Shown here: positions 7,536 to 16,100 of the stretch, piece by piece | How positions within the stretch are numbered: position 1 is the first letter of the stretch | How the letters are laid out: every line of letters starts with the position of its first letter | Assembly: GCF_014773385.1 (NCBI RefSeq) | Contig: NZ_JACXAI010000004.1 | Location: 1-64,000, forward strand | Source of the DNA: Metabacillus arenae | Lineage (GTDB): Bacteria; Bacillota; Bacilli; Bacillales; Bacillaceae | Direction of reading: 5' to 3' | DNA length: 64,000 bases | Notes under the pieces: model-generated | What the model saw: only the letters and a program-made list of their open reading frames with translations | Database searches by the model: none | What the model was told of the DNA's origin: nothing | Position numbers and translations under genes: made by a program

Positions 7536-9005
7536 TTATGCAAGAACCTCTCTTTTCTCTCTTGCCAATATCGTTGTAGCTAGATTGTAGCCGCTGGAAA
7601 TTACTCCAGCATAGCCTGCACCTGGTCTTGTCCAAGCACCTGCTAGATATAAATGCTTAATGGGAGTTATTTGAGGTAAATTACGGTGGAGAGATTGCTC
7701 CACTGATTGTGCTGCCCCGTAAATGGCTCCTTCAGAGTGCCCAGTATACCGTTTTACTGTCATAGGAGTAGCAAGTTCAATGTGTTTTATTTTTTTACTT
7801 ATGTTCGGATAAATTTTTTCCAATCGATTGATGTATATTTTTTCTACATCTTTTTTCTTTTGGTTATACTCTTCTTTAGTCAAGTTTTCCCAATCTTTGT
7901 GACTGGCGATTTGCATCATAGTTAAGGTGCTTTCACTTGAACTCTGATAGTTAGGGATAATATTTTCATAGATAGTGACGCAGTACGGCATTTCTTCATA
8001 ATTCCCTAAGAGAATATCCTGTTCTACCTTATTAAGGTCGTGATAATCACACACAAAAACCTCATGATTTTTTTCATTATACAAATTAGAAAATACTCCA
8101 TCCAATATGATGTAAGCCTGAACGCAGGAGTAGCTCGGCTTTACATTTTCTACTTTCATCTTAAATCGGTTTGGAAGTTTTTCCTTTTCCGGTATCATAT
8201 TCAGCATTTTTTTAGGATCCATATTAGAAATAAGGTGATTACAAAGGAATTCTCCCTCTTTTTTTGTAATCACTCCACAAGCTTTTCCATCATTAACTAA
8301 AATTTCAGTTACTTCTTGCTTTGTCCTCACTTCTCCCCCATTTTCTTCAATAATCGATTTCAATTGGTTGGATAAGGATTCTGAACGTCCTTCAGGATAG
8401 TAACCGCCGTAATGATGATAATCTGTCCAAGCATAAGCAAAGTAATTAGCAGATAGCTTGGAAGGGGGTAAACCGAAGTAGATCCATAGCTGACAAATAA
8501 CTGACTTTAATTTAGGTGATTGAATGAATTCATCGATCATTTGCTGCAAACTATGATTCTGATATTTAAGAAAGTTAGAAATCCCTGAACTGATATTCAA
8601 CATTTCGTTACGAATTGTCACAAATAAATGAAATAATTCAGAGATTCCCTTTTTTTCTTGAGGAAATAATTCAATTAAAGTTTTTTGATATTCATCTACT
8701 CGCCCATCAACAGAAATTTCATGATCCGGAAGTATGACACTATAAAGCTGGTCAGCTTGTTGAAATTCAACACGATTATATAAGCCAATCTCTTGGAATA
8801 TCTCTCTAACTCTCCCGCCTTCTGCCAAACCACTTAAGCAATGTAAAGATACATCGAATTGCCACTTTCTTCTCTTAAATGAAGTGGCAAATCCACCCGC
8901 AATGAAATGTTTTTCTAAAACAAGAACTTTCTTTTTTGCTAATGAAAGTTTACTTGCCGCGACTAATCCACCAAGACCTGACCCAATAACTATCACATCG
9001 TACAT
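7536..9005 (-). CDS. Phytoene desaturase / CrtI-type FAD oxidoreductase
   Basis: A 489-residue flavoprotein of the CrtI/carotenoid isomerase/retinol saturase superfamily. Residues 2-30 contain the dinucleotide-binding motif DVIVIGSGLGGLVAASKLS with the following VLEKH, then GGFATSFKRRKWQFDVS as in carotene desaturases. The C-terminus has the second FAD motif HLYLAGAWTRPGAGYAGVISSGYNLA. The substrate cannot be read from sequence: neither phytoene synthase nor other carotenoid genes are present, so a different polyene or lipid is possible. The start chosen is ATG 9005 after GGTGGAGG; the upstream in-frame GTG overlaps that site. It is divergent from the phosphopantetheinyl transferase gene of the natural-product cluster. 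Confidence 0.8.
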   Translation of the reverse strand: MYDVIVIGSGLGGLVAASKLSLAKKKVLVLEKHFIAGGFATSFKRRKWQFDVSLHCLSGLAEGGRVREIFQEIGLYNRVEFQQADQLYSVILPDHEISVDGRVDEYQKTLIELFPQEKKGISELFHLFVTIRNEMLNISSGISNFLKYQNHSLQQMIDEFIQSPKLKSVICQLWIYFGLPPSKLSANYFAYAWTDYHHYGGYYPEGRSESLSNQLKSIIEENGGEVRTKQEVTEILVNDGKACGVITKKEGEFLCNHLISNMDPKKMLNMIPEKEKLPNRFKMKVENVKPSYSCVQAYIILDGVFSNLYNEKNHEVFVCDYHDLNKVEQDILLGNYEEMPYCVTIYENIIPNYQSSSESTLTMMQIASHKDWENLTKEEYNQKKKDVEKIYINRLEKIYPNISKKIKHIELATPMTVKRYTGHSEGAIYGAAQSVEQSLHRNLPQITPIKHLYLAGAWTRPGAGYAGVISSGYNLATTILAREKREVLA

Positions 9006-9050
9006 TTTAATAGCCTCCACCTTCGTAGTAATGATACTTTTCGAGACACA

Positions 9051-9245
9051 TCAATTCTCATTTTCACTAGAAAGCTCACTGACCATCGCAAGCAATTGCT
9101 TCGAACACCTGCCATCATCTATTGGCTGTCCTAAATCATGAACATAGTATTGAGATATGAATTTAAATATTACGCTTCCAAAAAATAATAGATAAGCAAA
9201 ACGTAGAAAAAACGAAAATTGTTTTATAGAAATAACAATTTTCAT
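9051..9245 (-). CDS. Possible small membrane protein
   Basis: A 64-residue frame with a hydrophobic stretch (FFLRFAYLLFFGSVIFKFI, residues 12-30) and a polar tail. GTAGGAATG precedes the ATG at moderate spacing, and the gene would lie 45 bases upstream of the CrtI-type gene on the same strand. I recognise no family. It may be real or chance; the AT-rich surroundings make hydrophobic frames common. Confidence 0.3.
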   Translation of the reverse strand: MKIVISIKQFSFFLRFAYLLFFGSVIFKFISQYYVHDLGQPIDDGRCSKQLLAMVSELSSENEN

Positions 9246-9311
9246 TCAGAGCATTCCTACTCATTTCTTTTAATAGATATCCTAAAAAATATATATTATC
9301 TTCAAAATTGT

Positions 9312-9325
9312 TAGATTGTAATCTA
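9312..9325. promoter_or_regulatory. Palindrome in divergent promoter region
   Basis: TAGATT-GT-AATCTA is a perfect 6+2+6 inverted repeat between the - strand CrtI-type gene and the + strand phosphopantetheinyl transferase operon. Its half sites (TAGAT/ATCTA) recall the repeat at 6667-6691. It is a possible operator; 9246-9439 otherwise shows no gene. Confidence 0.3.
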
Positions 9326-9439
9326 GTAATAAATTATCACACTATTTTCCATTTACCTATTGAGAAAATTACATATTCCGACAAGAAGTAAACAGCGGTA
9401 TCATATAAAGATTTCTCAAGTCGGGTAAGGGGGAATTTG

Positions 9440-9523
9440 ATGTTTCAAAGACGAATAATATACTATCGTTTAGACCGGGGCTTTGCTCATTTCGTGCTTG
9501 TGAAAGTGACTACTGATTTTTAG
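9440..9523 (+). CDS. Possible 27-residue leader peptide before the PPTase gene
   Basis: A short frame from ATG 9440 with AAGGGGG six bases upstream encodes MFQRRIIYYRLDRGFAHFVL followed by seven more residues. Its TAG stop overlaps the AGGAGG of the next gene, an arrangement that favours translational coupling. The peptide is basic and aromatic. No family is recognised, and only the ribosome binding site and the tight junction support it. Confidence 0.35.
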   Translation: MFQRRIIYYRLDRGFAHFVLVKVTTDF

Positions 9524-9538
9524 GAGGTGGAGCAGTGT

Positions 9539-10252
9539 TTGAAAATCTATGCAGTTAATATAGATAAGGATCTTGTGAATCACCAGTTCAATGATCTTCT
9601 TCTCTGGTTGGATAACGATAAACGTCATAGGATTCAATCATTTTTTCATTATAAGGATGCCCAAAGAACATTAATAGGAGATATACTAACCAGATATATG
9701 CTGATTCATTACTTGAAATTTTCTCCAGATAAAATAAGCTTTGAAACAAATAAATTTGGGAAGCCCTTTATAATGACTAGTGATAGACTGTCTGTTTATT
9801 TTAATTTGTCACACTCAGGCAGTTGGGTGGTATGTGTTTTGGGTGAGGTCGAAAATGGGATCGATATCCAAAAAATAGAGGATATCGACATGAACGTTGC
9901 ACAACGCTTTTTTTCACATGAAGAATACGCTGCCCTTTTGGAGCTTTCTGAAAAGGAGCGAATAGATTATTTTTATCATCTGTGGACATTAAAAGAAAGT
10001 TATATTAAGGCTATAGGCGAAGGCTTATCCATACCGCTGAACTCCTTTTTGATTCAATCCACAGATGCCAATCAATATGTATCTTCCACATCCAATAACA
10101 AGGTTTACCTACAAAGCTATTACATTGACAGCAATCATAAAATGGCTGTTTGTTCATTTGAAAATGATTTTACTGAAAAAATCGTTAAAATAACGAATGA
10201 AAATCTTTATTATTTGTATACGGAATTATCAAATCATACTACGAGTAAATAA
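9539..10252 (+). CDS. sfp: Sfp-type 4'-phosphopantetheinyl transferase
   Basis: A 237-residue enzyme that transfers the phosphopantetheine arm of coenzyme A to the carrier domains of NRPS and PKS proteins. The N-terminus MKIYAVNID matches Sfp when the TTG at 9539 is used. A GTG at 9527 is in frame but lies inside the AGGAGGTGG ribosome binding site. Family motifs are FGKPF (ligand-binding loop), FNLSHSGSWVVCVLG, the metal-binding GIDIQKIEDID and the WTLKESYIKAIGEG helix with Lys-Glu. It is followed by a type II thioesterase and is the activating enzyme for the cluster's carrier domains. Confidence 0.92.
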   Translation: MKIYAVNIDKDLVNHQFNDLLLWLDNDKRHRIQSFFHYKDAQRTLIGDILTRYMLIHYLKFSPDKISFETNKFGKPFIMTSDRLSVYFNLSHSGSWVVCVLGEVENGIDIQKIEDIDMNVAQRFFSHEEYAALLELSEKERIDYFYHLWTLKESYIKAIGEGLSIPLNSFLIQSTDANQYVSSTSNNKVYLQSYYIDSNHKMAVCSFENDFTEKIVKITNENLYYLYTELSNHTTSK

Positions 10253-10377
10253 GCTGTCCTTATTATTATTCTATAAAAATGATGGAAAGCAGTGTTGTAT
10301 GAAACTTTAAGCTTTTTGCCTGAAAAAATACTTTAACATGAAATAATATAAAAATGTTGCAGGAAAGGTGAGAGAGA

Positions 10378-11127
10378 ATGGAAAAAATGAGGCTGTTATG
10401 TTTACCGTATGCAGGGGGTTCGGCTGCTTCTATTTATTTATCTTGGAAAAGAAAATTAAAGGAAAAGATTGAAGTACTGCCTCTTGAACTGGCTGGAAGG
10501 GGAAAACGGCTTAGAGAGCCATTATGCACGTCTGTAAATGAGATGGTGGATGACCTGATTCAAAAGTCTCTGCCGGTCTTACAGGATGACTCAAGGCCTT
10601 ATGCTATATTCGGACATAGTATGGGTGGGCTTCTTGCATATGAATTGTGTAATAAGATTCAAGAACTAGGTCTGCCTGCCCCAACATGTTTAATCGTTTC
10701 GGGATTTCATCCACCAGATAAAAAAATTGAAGGAAACCTTCACCAGCTGCCCTTGGATGAATTTGCAGAAGTTATTAAAAAAAGTGGAAATGTCCCACCA
10801 TCTATTTTTGAAGACCGTGATTTGTACAATCTGTTTATTCCAATTTTACATGCAGACTATAAATTGGTTTTTAGTTATCAATATAAACCTAAAGCAACCG
10901 TTCTAAATACAGATTTATATGCCTTTACCGGAAAGGAGGATTATAAAGTCTATCACCAAAGAAAAGAATGGATGATCCATACGATTGGGAAATTTCAGGA
11001 TTTTGTATTTGAAGGAGGACATTTTTTTATTCGACAGAGCGAGGAACAAGTCCTTGAAAAAATAGAGGAAATTTTATCAACAGAGAAACCTATGGATAAA
11101 TCTCTTCCATTGGAAAAGGTAAGGTAA
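10378..11127 (+). CDS. Type II thioesterase, GrsT/SrfAD-like
   Basis: A 249-residue alpha/beta hydrolase of the type II thioesterase family, which removes wrong or stalled acyl groups from carrier domains of NRPS lines. It shows LCLPYAGGSAASIY near the N-terminus, the nucleophile elbow GHSMGG with Ser81, an Asp in the expected region, and the catalytic His in FEGGHFFI near residue 219. Because no NRPS in the cluster ends with its own thioesterase, this enzyme may also help with release, which is inference. It is probably cotranscribed with the upstream phosphopantetheinyl transferase. Confidence 0.92.
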   Translation: MEKMRLLCLPYAGGSAASIYLSWKRKLKEKIEVLPLELAGRGKRLREPLCTSVNEMVDDLIQKSLPVLQDDSRPYAIFGHSMGGLLAYELCNKIQELGLPAPTCLIVSGFHPPDKKIEGNLHQLPLDEFAEVIKKSGNVPPSIFEDRDLYNLFIPILHADYKLVFSYQYKPKATVLNTDLYAFTGKEDYKVYHQRKEWMIHTIGKFQDFVFEGGHFFIRQSEEQVLEKIEEILSTEKPMDKSLPLEKVR

Positions 11128-11159
11128 ATAAAAAGGATACCAAATAAGATGACAAGAGA

Positions 11160-11198
11160 AAATCCGGCGCCATTTTAAATGGGGCCGGATTTATTATT
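11160..11198 (+). terminator. Terminator after the thioesterase gene
   Basis: AAATCCGGC (11160-11168) and GCCGGATTT (11184-11192) form a perfect 9-bp stem whose loop contains CCAT/ATGG, extending the pairing. It is followed by ATTATTATTTT. Confidence 0.75.
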
Positions 11199-11254
11199 AT
11201 TTTGAAAGTTCAGGAAATTTAGTTAATTAAAATATTAACGTATTAAAGAGTGCG

Positions 11255-11330
11255 GTCATCGTTAAGCTCCGGGCAAAATTAGCTTGTGCTTACCGCCGGC
11301 AGGCGGGCGCTCATTTGCAGAAAATGAATG
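11255..11330. repeat. Decayed interspersed repeat
   Basis: GTTAAGCTCCGGGC...GCTTGTGCTTACCG and a small CCGCC-GGCA-GGCGG hairpin (11293-11306) look like fragments of the GC-rich intergenic repeat also seen at 232-350. It lies downstream of the regulator and peptide genes (- strand) and could act as their terminator. Confidence 0.35.
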
Positions 11331-11410
11331 TTATTGTTTGTAATAGAGTGGTTATTAATACTCAGGTAGTTCTTCACCGTATAATTTCACATCATGGAAA
11401 TCAATATTGC

Positions 11411-11473
11411 TTAATGATCCCACACTATACTCCATCGAAGAAGAAAGAATCGATTTGTCCAAAAACTTTTTCA
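11411..11473 (-). CDS. Candidate signalling peptide gene paired with HTH-TPR regulator
   Basis: The stop of the upstream regulator is fused to a strong ribosome binding site (TAGGAGG), eight bases before an ATG at 11473. As written, the frame encodes 20 residues, MKKFWTNRFFLLRWSIVWDH, cationic at the start and then hydrophobic. If one more A stood in the AAAAA run after the ATG, the frame would instead run 39 residues to 11355 and end in GEELPEY, which recalls the PapR peptide ends (LPFEF/LPFEY). A small gene directly after a PlcR/Rgg-type receptor is the standard place for its peptide. Which frame is real, or whether the gene is decayed, cannot be settled here. Confidence 0.45.
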
Positions 11474-11486
11474 TGTGGTATGCCTC

Positions 11487-12761
11487 CTAAGACATCTTTT
11501 TTAAAAGTTTTAAACATAACTCATAATAGTGACTGCTTTTCTTATATTGGTGAAGCTTTTTATAACTTTTGCCTAATGTTTCGTAATACTGAGACATTAA
11601 TCCGAAGTCATTTGATTGAACAAATTTTGGAATTGCGGTGTTTTCAAGGTAGCTTATAAGCTCGGAATCTGTGTTAATGAGCTGATATTTAATGATCTCT
11701 AATTCTACTAACTTGGTTGAAGGCCATTGATACTTATTAGATTCACTCAAAGTTTTGTTCACCCAAGCTAAAGCTTCTTGTTTTTGATTATTTTTTATTA
11801 ACACACTGGCTAGCTCAATCACTACATTTAGATAAATTTTGGAGGGAGTATCAATGTAATCCAGGGCATGAAGATAATACTTAATCGCTTCCTCATAATT
11901 ATGTAGTTTGCTGTGAATAAACCCAAGATTATGTAGAGCTTTTGCGAAAATGACCTTATCTTCAAATCCTTTTGATACATTTATTATCTTATTTAAAATT
12001 TCGATTGCTCTTGAGTACTCTTTTAACCGTCCATAATTAACCCCTAACAGGAGTTGGCATTCCAGGCTTCTTTTAAACCACAATTTACTATTGAAAATAT
12101 TCAAAGCTTTTTCTGCATAGGTTACTGCCATTGGCGTATTATAGGTATTTGTGTAGGTTAAAGATAAATGAAAGAAAAATTCTGGATCCACATGAGTGGG
12201 GTCATTAAAAAAATAGATGATGTTCTCGAAGTGTACTAACCCCCGTGGAGAGTCTGCTTTTATCGTGCAATAATACAATCCCAAGAAATATTCAAAATAT
12301 GCTTTTTGATGGGCACCGAACTTATCCTTCCCTTTTATTAAGATTTCCATTATTTCTTCAGCATCTTTTTTGTTTTTCTTATGGATACTGTATCGAAGAC
12401 TTACTAGATGATAATAGTAGATTAGATTAGTAGAATGTGCGTTCTTGATCTGGAGGTCGATTTTTTCCTTTAGATGATCAATCACAGATGGCTCATCCCG
12501 TTGAATGATAGATTTGTACCACTCTTCAAGGTTGTTAATGATAAAGAATTTGTTTCTATCGATCTCATTGATATCAATATCCAATCTTTCCAAAAGTAAG
12601 GCAAGAGTTTCCATGTTCGGAGTTATTTTTGAATTCTCAAGCTTACTTAAATAGGTTATGGAGCAAATACCAATTGATAATTCTTGCTGCGTCATTTGCT
12701 TGTTTGTTCTTGAATAAAACACCAACTTTCCATAATCAATTTCAGAGTTTTGGATTTGCAT
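11487..12761 (-). CDS. HTH-TPR transcriptional regulator, PlcR/Rgg-like (RRNPPA type)
   Basis: A 424-residue protein with an N-terminal XRE-type helix-turn-helix (KQMTQQELSIGICSITYLSKLEN, about residues 17-39). A long helical part of tetratricopeptide repeats follows, for example LLGVNYGRLKEYSRAIEILNKII and HNLGFIHSKLHNYEEAIKYYLHALDYI. This is the architecture of quorum-sensing regulators such as PlcR, NprR and Rgg, whose repeats bind a re-imported peptide. The start ATG 12761 follows AGGAGG. It is convergent with the thioesterase operon and divergent from the NRPS operon, so it is the likely cluster regulator. Activator or repressor role is not known. Confidence 0.82.
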   Translation of the reverse strand: MQIQNSEIDYGKLVFYSRTNKQMTQQELSIGICSITYLSKLENSKITPNMETLALLLERLDIDINEIDRNKFFIINNLEEWYKSIIQRDEPSVIDHLKEKIDLQIKNAHSTNLIYYYHLVSLRYSIHKKNKKDAEEIMEILIKGKDKFGAHQKAYFEYFLGLYYCTIKADSPRGLVHFENIIYFFNDPTHVDPEFFFHLSLTYTNTYNTPMAVTYAEKALNIFNSKLWFKRSLECQLLLGVNYGRLKEYSRAIEILNKIINVSKGFEDKVIFAKALHNLGFIHSKLHNYEEAIKYYLHALDYIDTPSKIYLNVVIELASVLIKNNQKQEALAWVNKTLSESNKYQWPSTKLVELEIIKYQLINTDSELISYLENTAIPKFVQSNDFGLMSQYYETLGKSYKKLHQYKKSSHYYELCLKLLKKMS

Positions 12762-13196
12762 GATTGCCTCCTGTTAGTATTTTATATAAAAATTGTTAAT
12801 TATTCGTTAATTTAGTTTTAAAAATGAATTTTCCAGGTTGAGAAAGTGATCACAAAATTTACCACTCTTTCTATATCTTAGACTACGATTTTTTCAATAG
12901 TCAATCTATTACAATACGATTAATATTAAAAGTGAAAATGTTCACAGAACTATGATAGTAGTTAATGATACCTCTTTACTAGAAATGGGAAAATAAAGAT
13001 AAAATGATGGTAAAATGTGCCTTTATTATGGAAAGGTAATGAGCAGAGCTGCAATTACCTAAATATTTAAACTGTTAATTATGGTGAAAAAAGTCATGAG
13101 GTTTATTGTATGACCAAATCTGGTATAGGAAATTCCCGACAACTAATGAAAGATGCCCTAATAAATTGAATAAAACCGTTTATAGGAGAGATAGTA
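12762..13196. promoter_or_regulatory. Divergent promoter region between regulator and NRPS operon
   Basis: A 435-base AT-rich gap that must contain the promoters of the regulator and of the large NRPS operon. I see no convincing -35/-10 pair, no PlcR-box palindrome (TATGNAN4TNCATA) and no supported small gene. AATAGTCAATCTATTAC near 12896-12913 carries an ATCTA half like the palindromes at 6667 and 9312. TAAAAT boxes near 13000 could be -10 elements. Confidence 0.5.
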
Positions 13197-16100
13197 ATGT
13201 TTGTTAAAAAATCCAATTATACCTTCTATCCTTTATCACCTAATCAAGAGGATATATGGCGGTCTCATTATCTGTCACCAAATCATAATCACTTAAATAT
13301 GTTTGCAGCTTGGAAATTGCAGGATGATGTAAATGTACAAGCTTTAAAAGAAGCATTTCAAGGAATTACTAGCAAATATGAAACCCTTCGTACCAATTAC
13401 AAGTTTGAGAACGGACAGCCGGTTCAATGTGTCCATAACGATTATCCTGTCCATTTTGAGTTTCATGATCTTTCCCAATTAAATAAAGAAGAGTTTAATA
13501 AAGTTTTAAGTAAAGAAGCACATCTTCCCTTCCAACTGGAGAACGGGCCAATATTTAAGATAAATCTCTATTTAAATAATCAAAACGAAAAGATTCTTCT
13601 TTTCAACGTACATCATTTAGCTATTGATGGCTGGTCTATTATGGTGATGGTGAATGCGGTTGGACGATTGTATGATGAGCTGATAAAAGGACTTTCCCCA
13701 AATAGTAAGGCACCTGCCCGCAATTATTTATCGTTTGTGCAGGAAGAACGGCAAAAAAGTGAAGCTGCGGGGGCAGAAAATGAATCACTCAGCTATTGGT
13801 CAGACAGGTTAATACAAGGTGAGGGTATCCATCCTGTAAACCTTCCTTCTAAGAATAATAACAACCACTCTTTCAAAGGTGAAAGCTTATTTTTTGCAGT
13901 TAACGAGGGTGTAGCTAGTGAACTGAGGGAATTTGCAAAAAGGAATAACATTACACTATACACATTGCTTTTATCTGTTTTTAATCTTCTTTTACACAAA
14001 TACAGCGGTCAAAATAACATTTGGATTGCCACCCCTTTTGCAAGAAGAAATACCAAAATACTTGATAATGTTGGTTTTTATGCAAATACCCTATACATAG
14101 ATGGGGATTTTAAGGAAAACTACTCTCTTTTTGAATTCTTACAACAAATTTCTAAGAAAATTCAAGGTTCCACAAAGCATAAGGATATATCTTATTCTCA
14201 GCTTTCAGAGATCATGCATAAAAATCGCCTAAATAATGAACAGAATCATGCCAATGTCTTGTTTAATTTTCAGAATCTAAGAAGTATAACTAAAAATAAT
14301 TTGGGGGCTGCTTTTCTTGGGATAGGAGGAGCGAAAGGAAAAGTAGGCTCTTTAGAATTTGAGGTTTATCCGGTTAATCGAAAAATTACACAATTTGAAA
14401 TAGAGATAGAGGGTGTTGAATTTAACAAAGAATTGCATTTTCGGATGCTCTATGATCCTGAAAAATATCAACACCAGGTCATGGAAAGGTTCTCTGCCCA
14501 TTATGAACAGTTGTTAAAAGAAGTTATTAAAAATGATCAAAAAAGAATAAAAGAATATTCACTGCTCCTTGAAAATGAGGTAGAAGCACAGCTAAAAGAG
14601 TTGAACCATAGTCATTTACTTAAAGAAAATACTAAATGTTCAATCGTGAGTGAAATTGAACACATGGCTGAGAGCACTCCGCATGCTGCAGCAGTTATGA
14701 TGGATAACCGGACACTAACATATGCTGAGCTTTCCGAAAAATCAAACCAGCTTGCGGCAAATTTGATTAAACTCGGTGTCTTGCCGGAGGAAAGAGTTGG
14801 ACTTGCCGTCACTCGGAGTGTCGAGATGATTCCAGGTATCTTAGGGATCTTAAAAGCAGGTGCTGTTTATGTTCCGCTTGATCTCAATTATCCGATAGAC
14901 CGACTTGAATATATGATCAAAGATGCAGATATATCATACATTCTAACGGATAGTCATTTAGAGCTAATCCAGTCAAAAGCCCAAATATTAAGGCTGGAGG
15001 ATATGTTCAAAGAGGATGATACAGCAGTTCATTTAGCCGTTCATCCAAGCCAGCTGGCCTATATTTTATATACCTCCGGGTCTACGGGAAGACCAAAAGG
15101 AGTGATGGTCAGCCACGAAAATATTTACTATTCAACGATGGCTAGAAAAAGTGTTTATGCAACTAGAGAATACTGTCATTTTCTATTACTTTCATCTATT
15201 TCATTTGATAGTTCTCTAGTTGGAATCTTTTGGACCTTGTCTGTTGGCGGGAAAATTATTTTATCTGATGTAAGTGAGCAGCTGAGCGTTCCTGAACTCA
15301 TTACTACCATTGAAAAGCATAATGTAACGCATTTATTAAGTGTACCATCTTTGGTCCAGTTGATATTGAAGGATGCTGAACCTGAAAAAATGAATAGTCT
15401 GCAAGCTGTCATTGTTGCAGGAGAACAGTTTCCAAAAAGTTTAGCTATCTATCAGAAAAAGAATTTTCCTCATATTGTCCTATTTAATGAGTATGGGCCT
15501 ACAGAAGGAACGGTGTGGTCCAGTTATTATCGGTTAGAAGATTGCGAACACTCCGTGGTCCCAATAGGTTTCCCGACCGATCACGCTTACCTTTACATTC
15601 TCGATGAGGCCATGAACTTTGTGCCTAAAGGGACAACAGGAGAAATTTTCATTGGCGGACAAGGTGTAACGCGTGGTTACAACAACCAACCAGCTTTAAC
15701 GGCAGAGCGATATATCCCGAATCCTTTCGGAATTGGGGACAGGCTGTATCGTACAGGAGATTTAGCTAAGTATAACGAGGATGGCAGCGTCCAGTTTCTG
15801 GGGAGAATAGACGGACAAATAAAGGTTAACGGTTTTCGAATTGAGGTAGCGGAAATAGAAGCTGTACTTGAGGAGCATCATCATGTACTTAAGTCAATTG
15901 TAATGGTCAGGAAAGAGGATAAGCGGTCAGCCCAACTTATCGCTTATGTTGCAGCTTCTTTACCTGAATTCTCTTTAGATGAACTGCGGACATATCTATC
16001 AAACAGGCTGCCCCATTATATGATTCCGCACCAATACATCGTTCTGCCAGAATTTCCCTTAACTCAAAATGGCAAGGTCGATACAAAGAGGCTGCAGGAA

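Noticed and set aside
11315-11659. 114-residue + strand frame opposite the regulator's end
   Set aside because: It overlaps the well-supported HTH-TPR gene, starts without a ribosome binding site and resembles no family.
13081-13113. 10-codon frame (MVKKVMRFIV) upstream of NRPS 1, considered as a signalling peptide
   Set aside because: No ribosome binding site, and the position after the regulator at 11411-11473 is a much better candidate.
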